Shown piece after piece: positions 35,606-44,714 of a DNA stretch of 64,000 bases; the first letter of the stretch is position 1; each line of letters begins with the position of its first letter. The position numbers and the translations under genes were made by a program. The notes beneath the pieces are model-generated. The model ran no database searches. It saw only the letters and a program-made list of their open reading frames with translations, and was not told the origin of the DNA. The DNA is from Achromobacter sp. B7 (GTDB lineage Bacteria; Pseudomonadota; Gammaproteobacteria; Burkholderiales; Burkholderiaceae_B). The stretch is taken from assembly GCF_003600685.1 (NCBI RefSeq), contig NZ_CP032084.1, positions 3,658,001-3,722,000 of the forward strand. The letters are read 5' to 3'.

Positions 35606-36751
35606 TTAGTTGGCTTGGCTGACCATCGTTTCAACCATCTCCCACTTGCCGTTCTTGACTTCGTAGATGGTGACCGAGATTTCCTTCAGGTCGCCCTTGG
35701 CGTCGTAGGAAATGTGCTCGCTGGTGGCGCCCTTGCGGTCCAGCTTGGCCAGCACCGGCAGGTACTTCTCGGGCTTGGACGAACCGGCCTGTTCAATGGC
35801 CGTGATCATGTTCCAGGCGCCGTCATAGGCGTACGGCGCGTACACGCCCGGCGCCTTCTTGAAGCGCGCCTGATAGCGCTGTTCGAAGTCCTTGCCCGCG
35901 GTCATCTTGTCCAGCGGCACGCCGGCCAGCGAGGCGAAGGTGCCGTTGGCGGCGTCGCCGGCCAGCTTGATGAAGGTGTCGCTGCGGGTCATTTCGCCCG
36001 AGACCAGCGGCGCCTTCAGGCCCAGCGTGGCCAACTGGCGCTTCATCGGTCCGGACTGCGCGTCCAGGCCGCCGTAGAAAATGGCGTCGGGCGCCGCGCC
36101 CTTGATGTTGGTCAGGATGGCGGTGAAGTCGTTGGCCTTGTCGGTGGTGTATTCGCGGCGGACCACTTCGCCACCGGCGGCCTTGACGGCCTTTTCCACT
36201 TCATCGGCCAGGCCCTGGCCGTAAGCCGTGCGGTCGTCGATGATGGCGACCTTCTTGGCCTTCAGGTTCTGCACCATGAACTTGCCGACCGCGGCGCCCT
36301 GCTGGGTGTCGCTGGTCATCATGCGGAACGTGGTTTCGTAGCCTTGCTTGGTGTATTCCGGCGAGGTCGCCATGGCGATCTGCGGCAGACCGGCCTCATG
36401 GTAGACGCGCGACGCGGGAATGGTGGTGCCCGAATTGAAGTGGCCCAGAATGCCCACGACATCCTGGTCGACCAGCTGCTGCGCCACCTGCACGCCCACG
36501 CGCGGGTCGGCCTGGTCATCACGCGACACCAGCACGAACTTGGCGGGCTGGCCATCGACCTTGATGCCGTTCTTGTTGGCTTCTTCCAAAGCCAGGTTCA
36601 GCCCGTTCTGCATGTCTTCGCCGTAGTGCGATTGCGGACCGGTCAGGGGGGCGGCAAAGCCAAGCTTGATGTCGGCGGCCTGCGCGGCGGCCGTCATGCC
36701 CACAGCGGCGATGCTGGCGGCGAGAAGCTTCAAAGTGGTGCGGAACTTCAT
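35606..36751 (-). CDS. livK: Branched-chain amino acid binding protein LivK/LivJ
   Basis: Periplasmic binding protein of 381 residues. The signal peptide ends at AAAQA (about residue 25). The mature start IKLGFAAPLTGPQSHYGED, then VGILGHFNSGTTIPASRVYHEAGLPQI and VAIIDDRTAYGQGLADEVEKA match the LivJ/LivK/BraC family. CCGGAGG lies 8 bases before the ATG. It is the first gene of the liv operon. Two TATAA boxes on the minus strand in the 100 bases upstream could be -10 elements. Confidence 0.92.
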   Translation of the reverse strand: MKFRTTLKLLAASIAAVGMTAAAQAADIKLGFAAPLTGPQSHYGEDMQNGLNLALEEANKNGIKVDGQPAKFVLVSRDDQADPRVGVQVAQQLVDQDVVGILGHFNSGTTIPASRVYHEAGLPQIAMATSPEYTKQGYETTFRMMTSDTQQGAAVGKFMVQNLKAKKVAIIDDRTAYGQGLADEVEKAVKAAGGEVVRREYTTDKANDFTAILTNIKGAAPDAIFYGGLDAQSGPMKRQLATLGLKAPLVSGEMTRSDTFIKLAGDAANGTFASLAGVPLDKMTAGKDFEQRYQARFKKAPGVYAPYAYDGAWNMITAIEQAGSSKPEKYLPVLAKLDRKGATSEHISYDAKGDLKEISVTIYEVKNGKWEMVETMVSQAN

Positions 36752-36841
36752 GGGAAAACCCTCCGGGTATCGGGACAGTTGGCCTTGGTCTTAAGGCCTT
36801 GTTATACCTGAGCTTATAGCCAGGCTTTTGGTTTTTTCTAC

Positions 36842-36992
36842 TACCGCGAGCCGGGCTGTGGCCCGGTCCCGCGTATGCATTTTCTGCAAAGTCCGGATGT
36901 CGGGTTGCGACATCCGGACTTGAAGTGCGACCGGATTTTCGTTCCAGTGCAACCTGCCCGATATTGGAGATAACCCTCGGTCATCGAGGGTT
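36842..36992. other. Three hairpins between putA and livK
   Basis: In this 256-base gap lie a CCGGGC-TGTG-GCCCGG stem near 36851-36866, a perfect 14-bp stem AAGTCCGGATGTCG / CGACATCCGGACTT (36889-36921, loop GGTTG), and AACCCTCG-GTCAT-CGAGGGTT (36972-36992). The last lies 16 bases past the putA stop. None has a U-tract. They probably end or stabilise the putA transcript. The 14-bp stem is unusually perfect. Confidence 0.5.
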
Positions 36993-37007
36993 ACCCCTCG
37001 GTCACCC

Positions 37008-40000
37008 TTAGCCGATCGTCATGAGGCTGGCGTTGCCCCCGGCGGCGGCCGTATTGACGCTGATGGAACGCTCGGTCAAGAGGCGCTCCGGCACGTAGCT
37101 GGCGCCGGCCGCCAGGGCGTCGGACGTCAGGCCATGCACCGACAGGATGGCGCCCGGGCGCTGCGCGATGCGCTGGTTCAGCGCTTGCAGCGCGTCGCCA
37201 TCGCCTTCGAACAGAACCGCCTGGTAGTCGGCCTGATCGACCTCATCGTCAGCCAGGATGCCGGCTTGCCCTTGTTGCTCGGCGTCCAGCGTGGCCAGCA
37301 GCGCCTGGGCAGCGGGCGTGTCCGCAAACCAGGCGTGGTTGCCGGTCAGACGGGCAACCGACCACTGCGCCCGCGCACCGGCTTCGGTGGCGGCCACGCA
37401 ATACACGGCGCCACGCGGTTCGACCATATAGGTGTTGGTTTCACCGGTGGGACCCGGCAGCGCGATGCGCTGGGGCAGCGGCGCGGCGGCGTCCAGCGCC
37501 GGCGGCAGGCCGGCCGGGCGCGTGCCCAGCAAGCGGTACATATACAGCGGGCCGCCCGCCTTGGGGCCGGTGCCCGACAGGCATTCGCCGCCAAACGGCT
37601 GCACGCCCACGACCGCGCCCACGATGTTGCGGTTGACGTAGACGTTGCCGGCATGCACCTGCCCCGTCACGTGCGCGATGGTTTCGTCGATGCGGGTGTG
37701 CACGCCAAACGTCAGGCCATAGCCGGTGCCGTTGATGGCATCCAGCAAGGCATCCAGTTCGTCGCGCTTATAGCGCACCACGTGCAGCACCGGCCCGAAC
37801 ACTTCGCGCGTCAATTCGCTGATGTGGTCGATTTCGATGATGGTGGGCGGAACGAAGGTGCCGTGGCGGCATTCGCCGTTCAGTTCTACCTGGTCCACGC
37901 GATGGCCGGCGGTGCGCATCGTCTCGATGTGGCGCTGGATGCCGTTGCGGGCGTCGGTGTCGATCACCGGCCCGACGTCCACCGACAGGCGGTCAGGGTT
38001 GCCCACGGACAGCTCGCGCATCGCGCCGCGCAGCATCGTCAGCACGTGATCGGCGTTGTCTTCCTGCACGCACAGCACCCGCAGCGCAGAACAACGTTGG
38101 CCGGCCGAATCGAAGGCCGAACTCAACACGTCGAACACCACTTGTTCGGACAGCGCGGACGAATCCACCACCATGGCGTTTTGGCCACCGGTTTCGGCGA
38201 TCAGCGGAATGGTGTGGCCGTCGTCGTCCAGGCGGTCGGCCAGCGTGCGCGCAATGATGCGCGCCACGTCGGTCGACCCCGTGAACATCACGCCGCGCAC
38301 GGCGGGGCTGGCAACCAGCTGCGCGCCCACGGTTTCGCCACGGCCCGGCAGCAACTGCACGGCGCCAGCCGGCACGCCGGCGGCGCGCAGAATGGCCACG
38401 GCTTGCGCCGCGATCAAGGGCGTTTGTTCGGCGGGCTTGGCCACGACGGTGTTGCCGGCGGCCAGCGCGGCCGCGACCTGGCCGGTAAAGATGGCCAGCG
38501 GGAAATTCCACGGGCTGATGCACAACACGGTGCCCAGCGGGCGGTGCGTGTCGTTGCTGAATTCGCGTTCGGCCTGGTCCGCGTAGTAGCGCAGGAAGTC
38601 CACCGCTTCGCGCACTTCGGCGATGGCGTTCGGCAGCGACTTGCCGGCCTCGCGCACGATCAGGCCCAGCAGCATCTGCATCTGCTCTTCCAGCAATTGC
38701 GCGGCGCGGCGCAGGCACTGCGCGCGTTCCGCCACGGGCGTGGATTGCCAGATGGGCGCGGTATTGGCGGCGGCGCGCAAGGCGGCGTCGGCCTCGTCCG
38801 CTTGCGCTTCGATCACGTGGCCAACGACATCGCGCAGGTTGGACGGGTTGCGCACTTCAACGGCGCGCGCCGCGTCCCAAGCCTGTTCGCCTTCGCCCAA
38901 CATGGGGCCGGCGCGCCACGGCGTGCCCGCGCTGGCCAGCAACGCGGCCGACAACGAGCCCAGACGGTGTTCGTTGGTGAGGTCCAGGCCGGCCGAGTTG
39001 GCGCGCGCCCCTTGTTGCAGATTGCCGTAGAGCTCGCGCGGCAGCGGAATCTTTTCGTGCGGCGCACCCAGCGGCACGATGCGCGACGCCGCGTCCACCG
39101 GGTCGGCCACCAGCGTTTCCACCGGAATGCTGTCGTCGCCGATCAGGTTGACGAACGAGGTGTTGGCGCCGTTTTCCAGCAGGCGGCGCACCAGGTAAGC
39201 CAGCAGCGTTTCGTGCGTGCCGACCGGCGCATAGATGCGGCACGGCCGGTTCAGCTTGCCTTGCGCCAGCGGGCCGACCACTTCGTCGTACAGGGGCTCG
39301 CCCATGCCGTGCAGGCACTGGAATTCGTATTGGCCGGGGTAGTAGTTCTGGCCGGCCAGCTGGTAGATGGCGGCCAGCGTGTATGCGTTGTGCGTGGCGA
39401 ACTGCGGGTACACCGCTTCGGGTGCGCCCAGCAGCTTGCGCGCGCAGGCCAGGTAGGCGACGTCGGTGTACAGCTTGCGGGTGTAGACGGGGTAGCCTTC
39501 CAGGCCGTCGACCTGGGCGCGCTTGATTTCGCTGTCCCAGTAGGCGCCCTTGACCAGGCGTACCATGATGCGATGGCGGCTGCGGCGGGCCAGGTCGATC
39601 ACGTAGTCGATCACGAACGGCGCGCGCTTTTGATAAGCCTGGATGACGAAACCGATGCCGTTCCAACCTTCGAGTTCGGGCGCAAAGCAAAGCGCTTCCA
39701 GCAGATCCAGCGAGATTTCCAGGCGGTCGGCTTCTTCGGCGTCGATGTTCAGGCCGATGTCGTAGCTGCGTGCCAGCGCCGTCAGTGCCTTCACGCGCGG
39801 CAGCAGTTCAGCAATGACGCGTTCGCGCTGGCTGCGCGAATAGCGCGGGTGCAGTGCGGACAGCTTGATCGAGATGCCAGGGCCTTCATAGATGCCACGG
39901 CCGGCCGCGGCCTTGCCGATGGCGTGGATGGCCTGCTCATACGACGCGTAATAGCGCTCGGCGTCTTCGGCCGTGGTGGCCGCTTCGCCCAGCATGTCGT

Positions 40001-40829
40001 AGGAATAGCGGAAGCCGCGGGCTTCCATCTTGCGGTTGTTGGCCAGGGCTTCAGAGATGGTCTGGCCCGAGACGAACTGTTCGCCCATCATGCGCATGGC
40101 CATATTCACGCCCTTGCGCACCAGGGGTTCCCCGCCCTTGCCGATCAAGCGGGTCAGCGCCTTGGACAGCGATTGTTCGCTGCTGACGGCCACCAGCTTG
40201 CCGGTGATCATCAAGCCCCAGGTGGCGGCGTTGACGAACAGCGATTGCGAGCCGCCCATGTGCGACTTCCAGTCGCCACGGGCGACCTTGTCGCGGATCA
40301 ACGCGTCGCGCGTGGCGCGGTCGGGAATGCGCAGCAGCGCTTCGGCCAGGCACATCAGCGCCACGCCTTCCTGGCTGGACAGCGAAAATTCCTGGATCAG
40401 CCCTTCAACGCCACCACCACTGCGCTTGCCGCGCAGCTTCTTGACCAGGTCGGAGGCCATCGCGTGCACTTTTTCAAGATTGGGCACACGGGCCTGGCCC
40501 AGCAACAGCGGCACGCATTCGGGCTCGGGGCGGCGATACGCAGCGGTAATCGCGGCGCGCAGCACGGACTGCGGCTGCACGTCCTGCCCAAACTCGTAGA
40601 ACGGCGGCGTGGGCGCGGCGGGCGCATCGCCCGTGTCGTCTTCCGTGCCGGCGTCCACGCCCAGGTGCGACATTTCGGCGGGCAGATGGCCACGCTCGAT
40701 CTTGTCCAGATAAGAAAGGATTGCCTGCTTATGCAGCCAGTGGGGCGTGCAGTTGAGCTTGTTCGCGGCCGCCTTCAAGCGGTCGCGCAGTGCGTCGTCA
40801 ACTTTGACGCCGAGGGTCGTGCTGGCCAT
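37008..40829 (-). CDS. putA: Trifunctional proline dehydrogenase / P5C dehydrogenase / regulator PutA
   Basis: Oxidises proline to glutamate at the inner membrane and represses its own gene when proline is absent. The 1273 residues carry three parts. An N-terminal ribbon-helix-helix (TTLGVKVDDALRDRLKAAANK, residues 3-48) binds DNA. A FAD-dependent proline dehydrogenase barrel has GPGISIKLSALHPRYS and MVRLVKGAYWDSEI. The aldehyde dehydrogenase half has FTGSTDVAR, the Glu in LIAETGGQNAMVVD, and the catalytic Cys in SAGQRCSALRVL. A C-terminal extension is present, as in other long PutAs. The start at 40829 has AGGAAG about 11 bases upstream; an in-frame ATG 27 bases earlier is less likely. No putP is nearby. 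Confidence 0.95.
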   Translation of the reverse strand: MASTTLGVKVDDALRDRLKAAANKLNCTPHWLHKQAILSYLDKIERGHLPAEMSHLGVDAGTEDDTGDAPAAPTPPFYEFGQDVQPQSVLRAAITAAYRRPEPECVPLLLGQARVPNLEKVHAMASDLVKKLRGKRSGGGVEGLIQEFSLSSQEGVALMCLAEALLRIPDRATRDALIRDKVARGDWKSHMGGSQSLFVNAATWGLMITGKLVAVSSEQSLSKALTRLIGKGGEPLVRKGVNMAMRMMGEQFVSGQTISEALANNRKMEARGFRYSYDMLGEAATTAEDAERYYASYEQAIHAIGKAAAGRGIYEGPGISIKLSALHPRYSRSQRERVIAELLPRVKALTALARSYDIGLNIDAEEADRLEISLDLLEALCFAPELEGWNGIGFVIQAYQKRAPFVIDYVIDLARRSRHRIMVRLVKGAYWDSEIKRAQVDGLEGYPVYTRKLYTDVAYLACARKLLGAPEAVYPQFATHNAYTLAAIYQLAGQNYYPGQYEFQCLHGMGEPLYDEVVGPLAQGKLNRPCRIYAPVGTHETLLAYLVRRLLENGANTSFVNLIGDDSIPVETLVADPVDAASRIVPLGAPHEKIPLPRELYGNLQQGARANSAGLDLTNEHRLGSLSAALLASAGTPWRAGPMLGEGEQAWDAARAVEVRNPSNLRDVVGHVIEAQADEADAALRAAANTAPIWQSTPVAERAQCLRRAAQLLEEQMQMLLGLIVREAGKSLPNAIAEVREAVDFLRYYADQAEREFSNDTHRPLGTVLCISPWNFPLAIFTGQVAAALAAGNTVVAKPAEQTPLIAAQAVAILRAAGVPAGAVQLLPGRGETVGAQLVASPAVRGVMFTGSTDVARIIARTLADRLDDDGHTIPLIAETGGQNAMVVDSSALSEQVVFDVLSSAFDSAGQRCSALRVLCVQEDNADHVLTMLRGAMRELSVGNPDRLSVDVGPVIDTDARNGIQRHIETMRTAGHRVDQVELNGECRHGTFVPPTIIEIDHISELTREVFGPVLHVVRYKRDELDALLDAINGTGYGLTFGVHTRIDETIAHVTGQVHAGNVYVNRNIVGAVVGVQPFGGECLSGTGPKAGGPLYMYRLLGTRPAGLPPALDAAAPLPQRIALPGPTGETNTYMVEPRGAVYCVAATEAGARAQWSVARLTGNHAWFADTPAAQALLATLDAEQQGQAGILADDEVDQADYQAVLFEGDGDALQALNQRIAQRPGAILSVHGLTSDALAAGASYVPERLLTERSISVNTAAAGGNASLMTIG

Positions 40830-40910
40830 AAGAGATTGCTTCCTGTCGCATGGCAAAGGTGATACTGGACTCGAACGAAACCCAGTATGGGTAGGACCGT
40901 ATGCTAAACA

Positions 40911-40952
40911 GGTTGCAACCCGGCTTGTATTAAGGTTAACCCTAGGTTAACC
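40911..40952. promoter_or_regulatory. Candidate PutA operators upstream of putA
   Basis: GGTTGCAACC (40911-40920) contains GTTGCA, the core bound by E. coli PutA. Two exact copies of the palindrome GGTTAACC follow at 40934-40941 and 40945-40952, 11 bases apart, one helical turn. They surround a TAATAC -10-like box on the minus strand. Self-repression by the N-terminal domain is the natural reading. Confidence 0.6.
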
Positions 40953-40989
40953 GATTGACTTGGCGCAGGTTTACCGGGAAGCGCCCATG

Positions 40990-41655
40990 TCAGTCCTGGT
41001 CTTTCGGCGCGTCCTTCAGGGGCGAACATCCCAGCATCTGCACGGACGCCGAGCCCGCTGGGGTTTGACCACGTATGGCGGACGCCATGGCACCGGCTAG
41101 CGCCACGACGGCGCGCTGTTGGGCCGCGATCAGCGCCGGGATGCCCGTCTCGGACACCTTTTCGGTGACGACGCTGCGGCACAGCAAGCCCGTGCCCTTG
41201 GCATTGACGGGCCGGACGCGCCACGTGGCATCCAGCTGCGCCATGCTGCCCGAGACCAGCTCGAAGCGTTGGACGTCGGTTTGCACCCGCCACACGGGCG
41301 CGCCCGGGCCAGGCTTGACCATCTGCACGTCCAGCGCGCCCAATTCGCCCTTCAGGGCATCGGACAAGGCGCCGCGCACCTCGTCGCCCAGCGGCGAACT
41401 CCAACGCTCGGAATACAGTGCCGATACGCTGCCGTCGCCCGTGCGCACCATCAACTGGGGCTGGTCGGCTTGTGTGGACAGGCTGACCGGTTGTACCTCG
41501 ATCAAAAAGTCCGCGGAGCCGGCGGGCGCGGCGGTGGACGGCGCGGCGGGCCCTTGCAGCGTGTAGTAATGCACGGGCGGCGACGAGCCGCAGCCGGCCA
41601 GGGCGGCGCTCAGCACCAGCAAGGACAGGACAGGGCGCAGGGAAGATAAAGTCAT
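40990..41655 (-). CDS. pqiC: PqiC-like outer-membrane lipoprotein
   Basis: Lipoprotein of 221 residues. The lipobox is ALAGC with Cys22. The mature part has VHYYTLQGP near the N-terminus and the ABC-type transport auxiliary (DUF330/YmbA) pattern LIEVQPVSL. PqiC forms the outer-membrane end of the PqiABC lipid-transport bridge. It lies 6 bases after pqiB. Confidence 0.85.
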   Translation of the reverse strand: MTLSSLRPVLSLLVLSAALAGCGSSPPVHYYTLQGPAAPSTAAPAGSADFLIEVQPVSLSTQADQPQLMVRTGDGSVSALYSERWSSPLGDEVRGALSDALKGELGALDVQMVKPGPGAPVWRVQTDVQRFELVSGSMAQLDATWRVRPVNAKGTGLLCRSVVTEKVSETGIPALIAAQQRAVVALAGAMASAIRGQTPAGSASVQMLGCSPLKDAPKDQD

Positions 41656-41661
41656 GATTCT

Positions 41662-43326
41662 TTAGTTCCTGACAGGGCCGGAGCCGGGAATCGGGTCTTT
41701 GCCACGGCCGCGCAGCAAGGCTTCGGGGTTCGATTGCAGGAAATCGGCCAATGCCCGCAACGAGCGCGCGGCGCGGCTCAGTTCCTGCATGGCCTTTTCG
41801 GTATTGACCGGCAGCGACGCGTCGGAAGCCAGCATCGAGTTGATGTTCGCCATGGATTCGCGGGCCTGCTTGAGCATGCCCTGCGCCTCCGGGGCCACCT
41901 GCTTGTCCAGCCGGTTCATCAGCTTGGACGTGCTGGCCAGGGTGGTGCGCAGATCCTCGCCAATCTTGTCGAACGGAATTTTCTCGATCTTGGCGACGAT
42001 GTTGCTGACCTGCTGCTGCAACTGATCCAGGTTGCCCGGGATAGTGGGGATCACGGCCGGGTCGGACGGGGTGAATTCCACCGGCTTGGCATTCGGGAAG
42101 TTATCCAGCACCACGTACAGCTGGCCCGTCAGCAGGTTCGACGTGCGCAACTGCGCGCGCAGCCCGTACTTGATCATCACGCCCAGCAGGCGGTTGCCGG
42201 CCTCGTCGCCGTCCTTGAGCGCGCGTTCGCGCACTTCTTCGTACACGCGGCCCAGGCGTTCCGGGTACAGCGTGGCGTCCACGATGGAATAGAAGCGCTT
42301 GGTGGCGGGGTCGAAGTCCAGATTGATCTGCGTAACGTTGCCCAGCGTGATGCCGTTGAAGTCGATGGGCGCACCGACGGTCAGGCCGCGAATCGACTGA
42401 TCGAAGCGCATGCGGATCGGGAAGGCTTCGCCGTCGGGGTTGGCCTTGGCGGCGGCCTCGGTGGGGTAAAGATCGAAGTGCGCGTCGGCCGGCGCGGCGG
42501 CGCTGCCGTCGCGCACGCTTTGCACCGATTCAAATGCCACGCCGCCCACCGCCATCGACACCAGCGACTGCGTGCGTACCTTCAGGCCATCGGCGTTGAC
42601 GCTGAAGTCCACGCCACTGGCGTTCCAGAAGCGCGTGCCGTTGGTGACGAACTTGTCGTTCGGCGCGTCGACAAACACTTCGACGTTGACCGCCGTGCCG
42701 GTCTTGTCGAGCTCGTAGCCGATGACGCGGCCCACATTGATGCGACGGAAATAGACCGGCGAGCCGATGTCCAGGGACCCCAGGTCCGACGCCTTTAGCA
42801 TGAAGCGCTTGCCGGCCCGGTCATGCGTGACGGCAGGCGGGATTTCCAGCCCTTCAAAGCTGAACTTGGTGGCCTTTTCCTCGCCGTTCTTGCCTTCCAC
42901 CGCGTCCACGCCAATGTAGGCGCCCGACAACAAGGTACCCAGGCCCGATACGCCGCTGACATCCAGACGCGGACGCACCACCCAGAAGTTGGTGCCTTCA
43001 CGCGCCAGGTCCGACACTTCCTTGGCCAGCTCGGCCTTCACCACGACTTTGCTGCGGTCGGAATTAAAGCCGATGGACTTCACCGTGCCGATGTTCACGT
43101 CTTTGTAGCGCAGCTGCGTCTTGCCCACTTCCAGCCCTTCGGCCGTATTGAACGAGATCGAGATATCCGGGCCGGCCTGCATCCAGGTGCGTATGACAAG
43201 CGACATGCCCATCAGCGCCGCCACGATGGGCACGAGCCATATCCATGAAATCCGGCGCTTCTGCTTGCGCGAGATAGTCGGCGATTTGAACTTCTCTTCA
43301 CCGGCACCGGGTGCTTGGTCGGACAT
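41662..43326 (-). CDS. pqiB: MCE-domain protein PqiB
   Basis: Periplasm-spanning lipid-transport protein of 554 residues with one N-terminal helix (ISWIWLVPIVAALMGMSLVI) and three MCE domains. The first begins PDISISFNTAEGLEVGKTQLRY. The second lies near LDIGSPVYFRRINVGRVIGYE. The third lies near RGLTVGAPIDFNGITLGNVTQI. The C-terminal part is a coiled coil, where PqiB forms a helical needle. It follows pqiA after 41 bases. Confidence 0.92.
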   Translation of the reverse strand: MSDQAPGAGEEKFKSPTISRKQKRRISWIWLVPIVAALMGMSLVIRTWMQAGPDISISFNTAEGLEVGKTQLRYKDVNIGTVKSIGFNSDRSKVVVKAELAKEVSDLAREGTNFWVVRPRLDVSGVSGLGTLLSGAYIGVDAVEGKNGEEKATKFSFEGLEIPPAVTHDRAGKRFMLKASDLGSLDIGSPVYFRRINVGRVIGYELDKTGTAVNVEVFVDAPNDKFVTNGTRFWNASGVDFSVNADGLKVRTQSLVSMAVGGVAFESVQSVRDGSAAAPADAHFDLYPTEAAAKANPDGEAFPIRMRFDQSIRGLTVGAPIDFNGITLGNVTQINLDFDPATKRFYSIVDATLYPERLGRVYEEVRERALKDGDEAGNRLLGVMIKYGLRAQLRTSNLLTGQLYVVLDNFPNAKPVEFTPSDPAVIPTIPGNLDQLQQQVSNIVAKIEKIPFDKIGEDLRTTLASTSKLMNRLDKQVAPEAQGMLKQARESMANINSMLASDASLPVNTEKAMQELSRAARSLRALADFLQSNPEALLRGRGKDPIPGSGPVRN

Positions 43327-43367
43327 CTACTTTCCTTTTTCTTCTTGAGCGGGAACCACGGTTGTTG

Positions 43368-44714
43368 CTAGCCCACTTCCCTGCTTGTCACGGACGGCGC
43401 ATGATGCGCCGCCTGGGCCGGATGCGCCCGGCCCTCGATCTCGGGCGCGTCGAAGTCGACGTCGACCTCGCCTTCAAGATCCCAACTGCGGCGCAGATCG
43501 AAGCTCATGGCCGCCAGCATGGTCAGGATCACAACGACGCCAAACGCCGCCGCCCCCGCGCCGGCGCTGATCTCCATCAGCCCTTGGAAATCGGCCAGCG
43601 CCGCCAGCAATATAACGACAAAAACATCCAGCATCGACCATTGGCCTATGAACTCGACCATCTGATACAAGCGGGTACGCGGCCGCAGATTGGTGGTGCT
43701 GCGCCATTGCTCGGTCAGCAGCAAGAGGATCAGCGCCAACAGCTTGGTCAGCGGCACGGCCACACTGGCGATAAACACGATCAGCGCAATATCCCAGGAC
43801 CCCATCTGCCAGAGCTCGACAACGCCGCCAAGGATGGTATGGGCGCTGTCGCCCAACACCGAACTGACCTGCATGACGGGCAGGACGTTAGCCGGGATAT
43901 AGAACACGACCGCGGCAAGCAGCAGCGCCCAGGTGCGCGCCAGGTGATCCGGCTTGCGGTAATGCACGATGGCGTCACAACGCACGCAGTGATGTTCTTC
44001 TTCGGGATCGGCATCGCGCGGCAAGGCCTGCACCTGGCCACAAACATGGCAGCCGGCCAGCACGGTTTCCGGACCGCTTTCGGGAATATGCACGGGGGCC
44101 ACGCCCGCCGTTTCGGCGTAACGCCACAGTACGTGCGGCGACAAGCGCCCCAGCATCGTCAGAAAAACAGTCAGCAGGCCGAAGGCGCCCAGGCCGATAC
44201 CGGGTTGCACCGCCGCCATACCCGCCAGCTTGACCACCGCGACCAGCACGCCCAGCAAAAACACCGGCACCATGCACCACGGCGAGAGGAACCCCAGCAG
44301 ACGCATGGCGCCGCGGAACCCGACGGGCTCGTGGCCCCGCGACAAGGGGCCAAGCACCCACAGCAATACGGTCAGTTGCAGCAACGGCAAGGCAAAACCG
44401 GCCAGCCCCGTCATCACGGCGACCACCCAGTGGCCTTGGCGCCACGTAATGGAAATGGCGTCCAGCAGGGACGCTTCTTGCACCATGCCCTGCACGGACA
44501 TGGAAGCGACCGGGTAGGCGTTAGCCACCCCGAAAACGATCAGGGCCGTGATGGCAAGCGCCAGCCAATTGGACAAAGTAAGCCCGCTGTAGCGCCACAA
44601 CGTGGCCCCGCAGCGGGCGCAATTGGCGGTCTCGCCAGGTTCAAGCTGATGTCGGCGATAAACGCTTGCGCAATGTTCGCACTCGATCAGCGGCTGGCTG
44701 TCCGCGGTCATCAA
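43368..44714 (-). CDS. pqiA: PqiA inner-membrane protein (paraquat-inducible protein A)
   Basis: Inner-membrane partner of PqiB, 448 residues and eight helices in two repeats. Two rubredoxin-like zinc ribbons are visible: CEHC with CARC at residues 12-35, and CHVC with CVRC in the middle loop. Each membrane repeat has a conserved NAYPVASMSVQG or NVLPVMQVSSVLG segment. The start at 44714 overlaps the clpA stop as ATGA, which links the pqi genes to clpA translation. A second ATG follows directly. Confidence 0.9.
   Translation of the reverse strand: MMTADSQPLIECEHCASVYRRHQLEPGETANCARCGATLWRYSGLTLSNWLALAITALIVFGVANAYPVASMSVQGMVQEASLLDAISITWRQGHWVVAVMTGLAGFALPLLQLTVLLWVLGPLSRGHEPVGFRGAMRLLGFLSPWCMVPVFLLGVLVAVVKLAGMAAVQPGIGLGAFGLLTVFLTMLGRLSPHVLWRYAETAGVAPVHIPESGPETVLAGCHVCGQVQALPRDADPEEEHHCVRCDAIVHYRKPDHLARTWALLLAAVVFYIPANVLPVMQVSSVLGDSAHTILGGVVELWQMGSWDIALIVFIASVAVPLTKLLALILLLLTEQWRSTTNLRPRTRLYQMVEFIGQWSMLDVFVVILLAALADFQGLMEISAGAGAAAFGVVVILTMLAAMSFDLRRSWDLEGEVDVDFDAPEIEGRAHPAQAAHHAPSVTSREVG

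Noticed and set aside
37134-40862. 1242-residue open frame opposite putA
   Set aside because: PutA motifs are complete on the other strand. No family signal exists in this frame.
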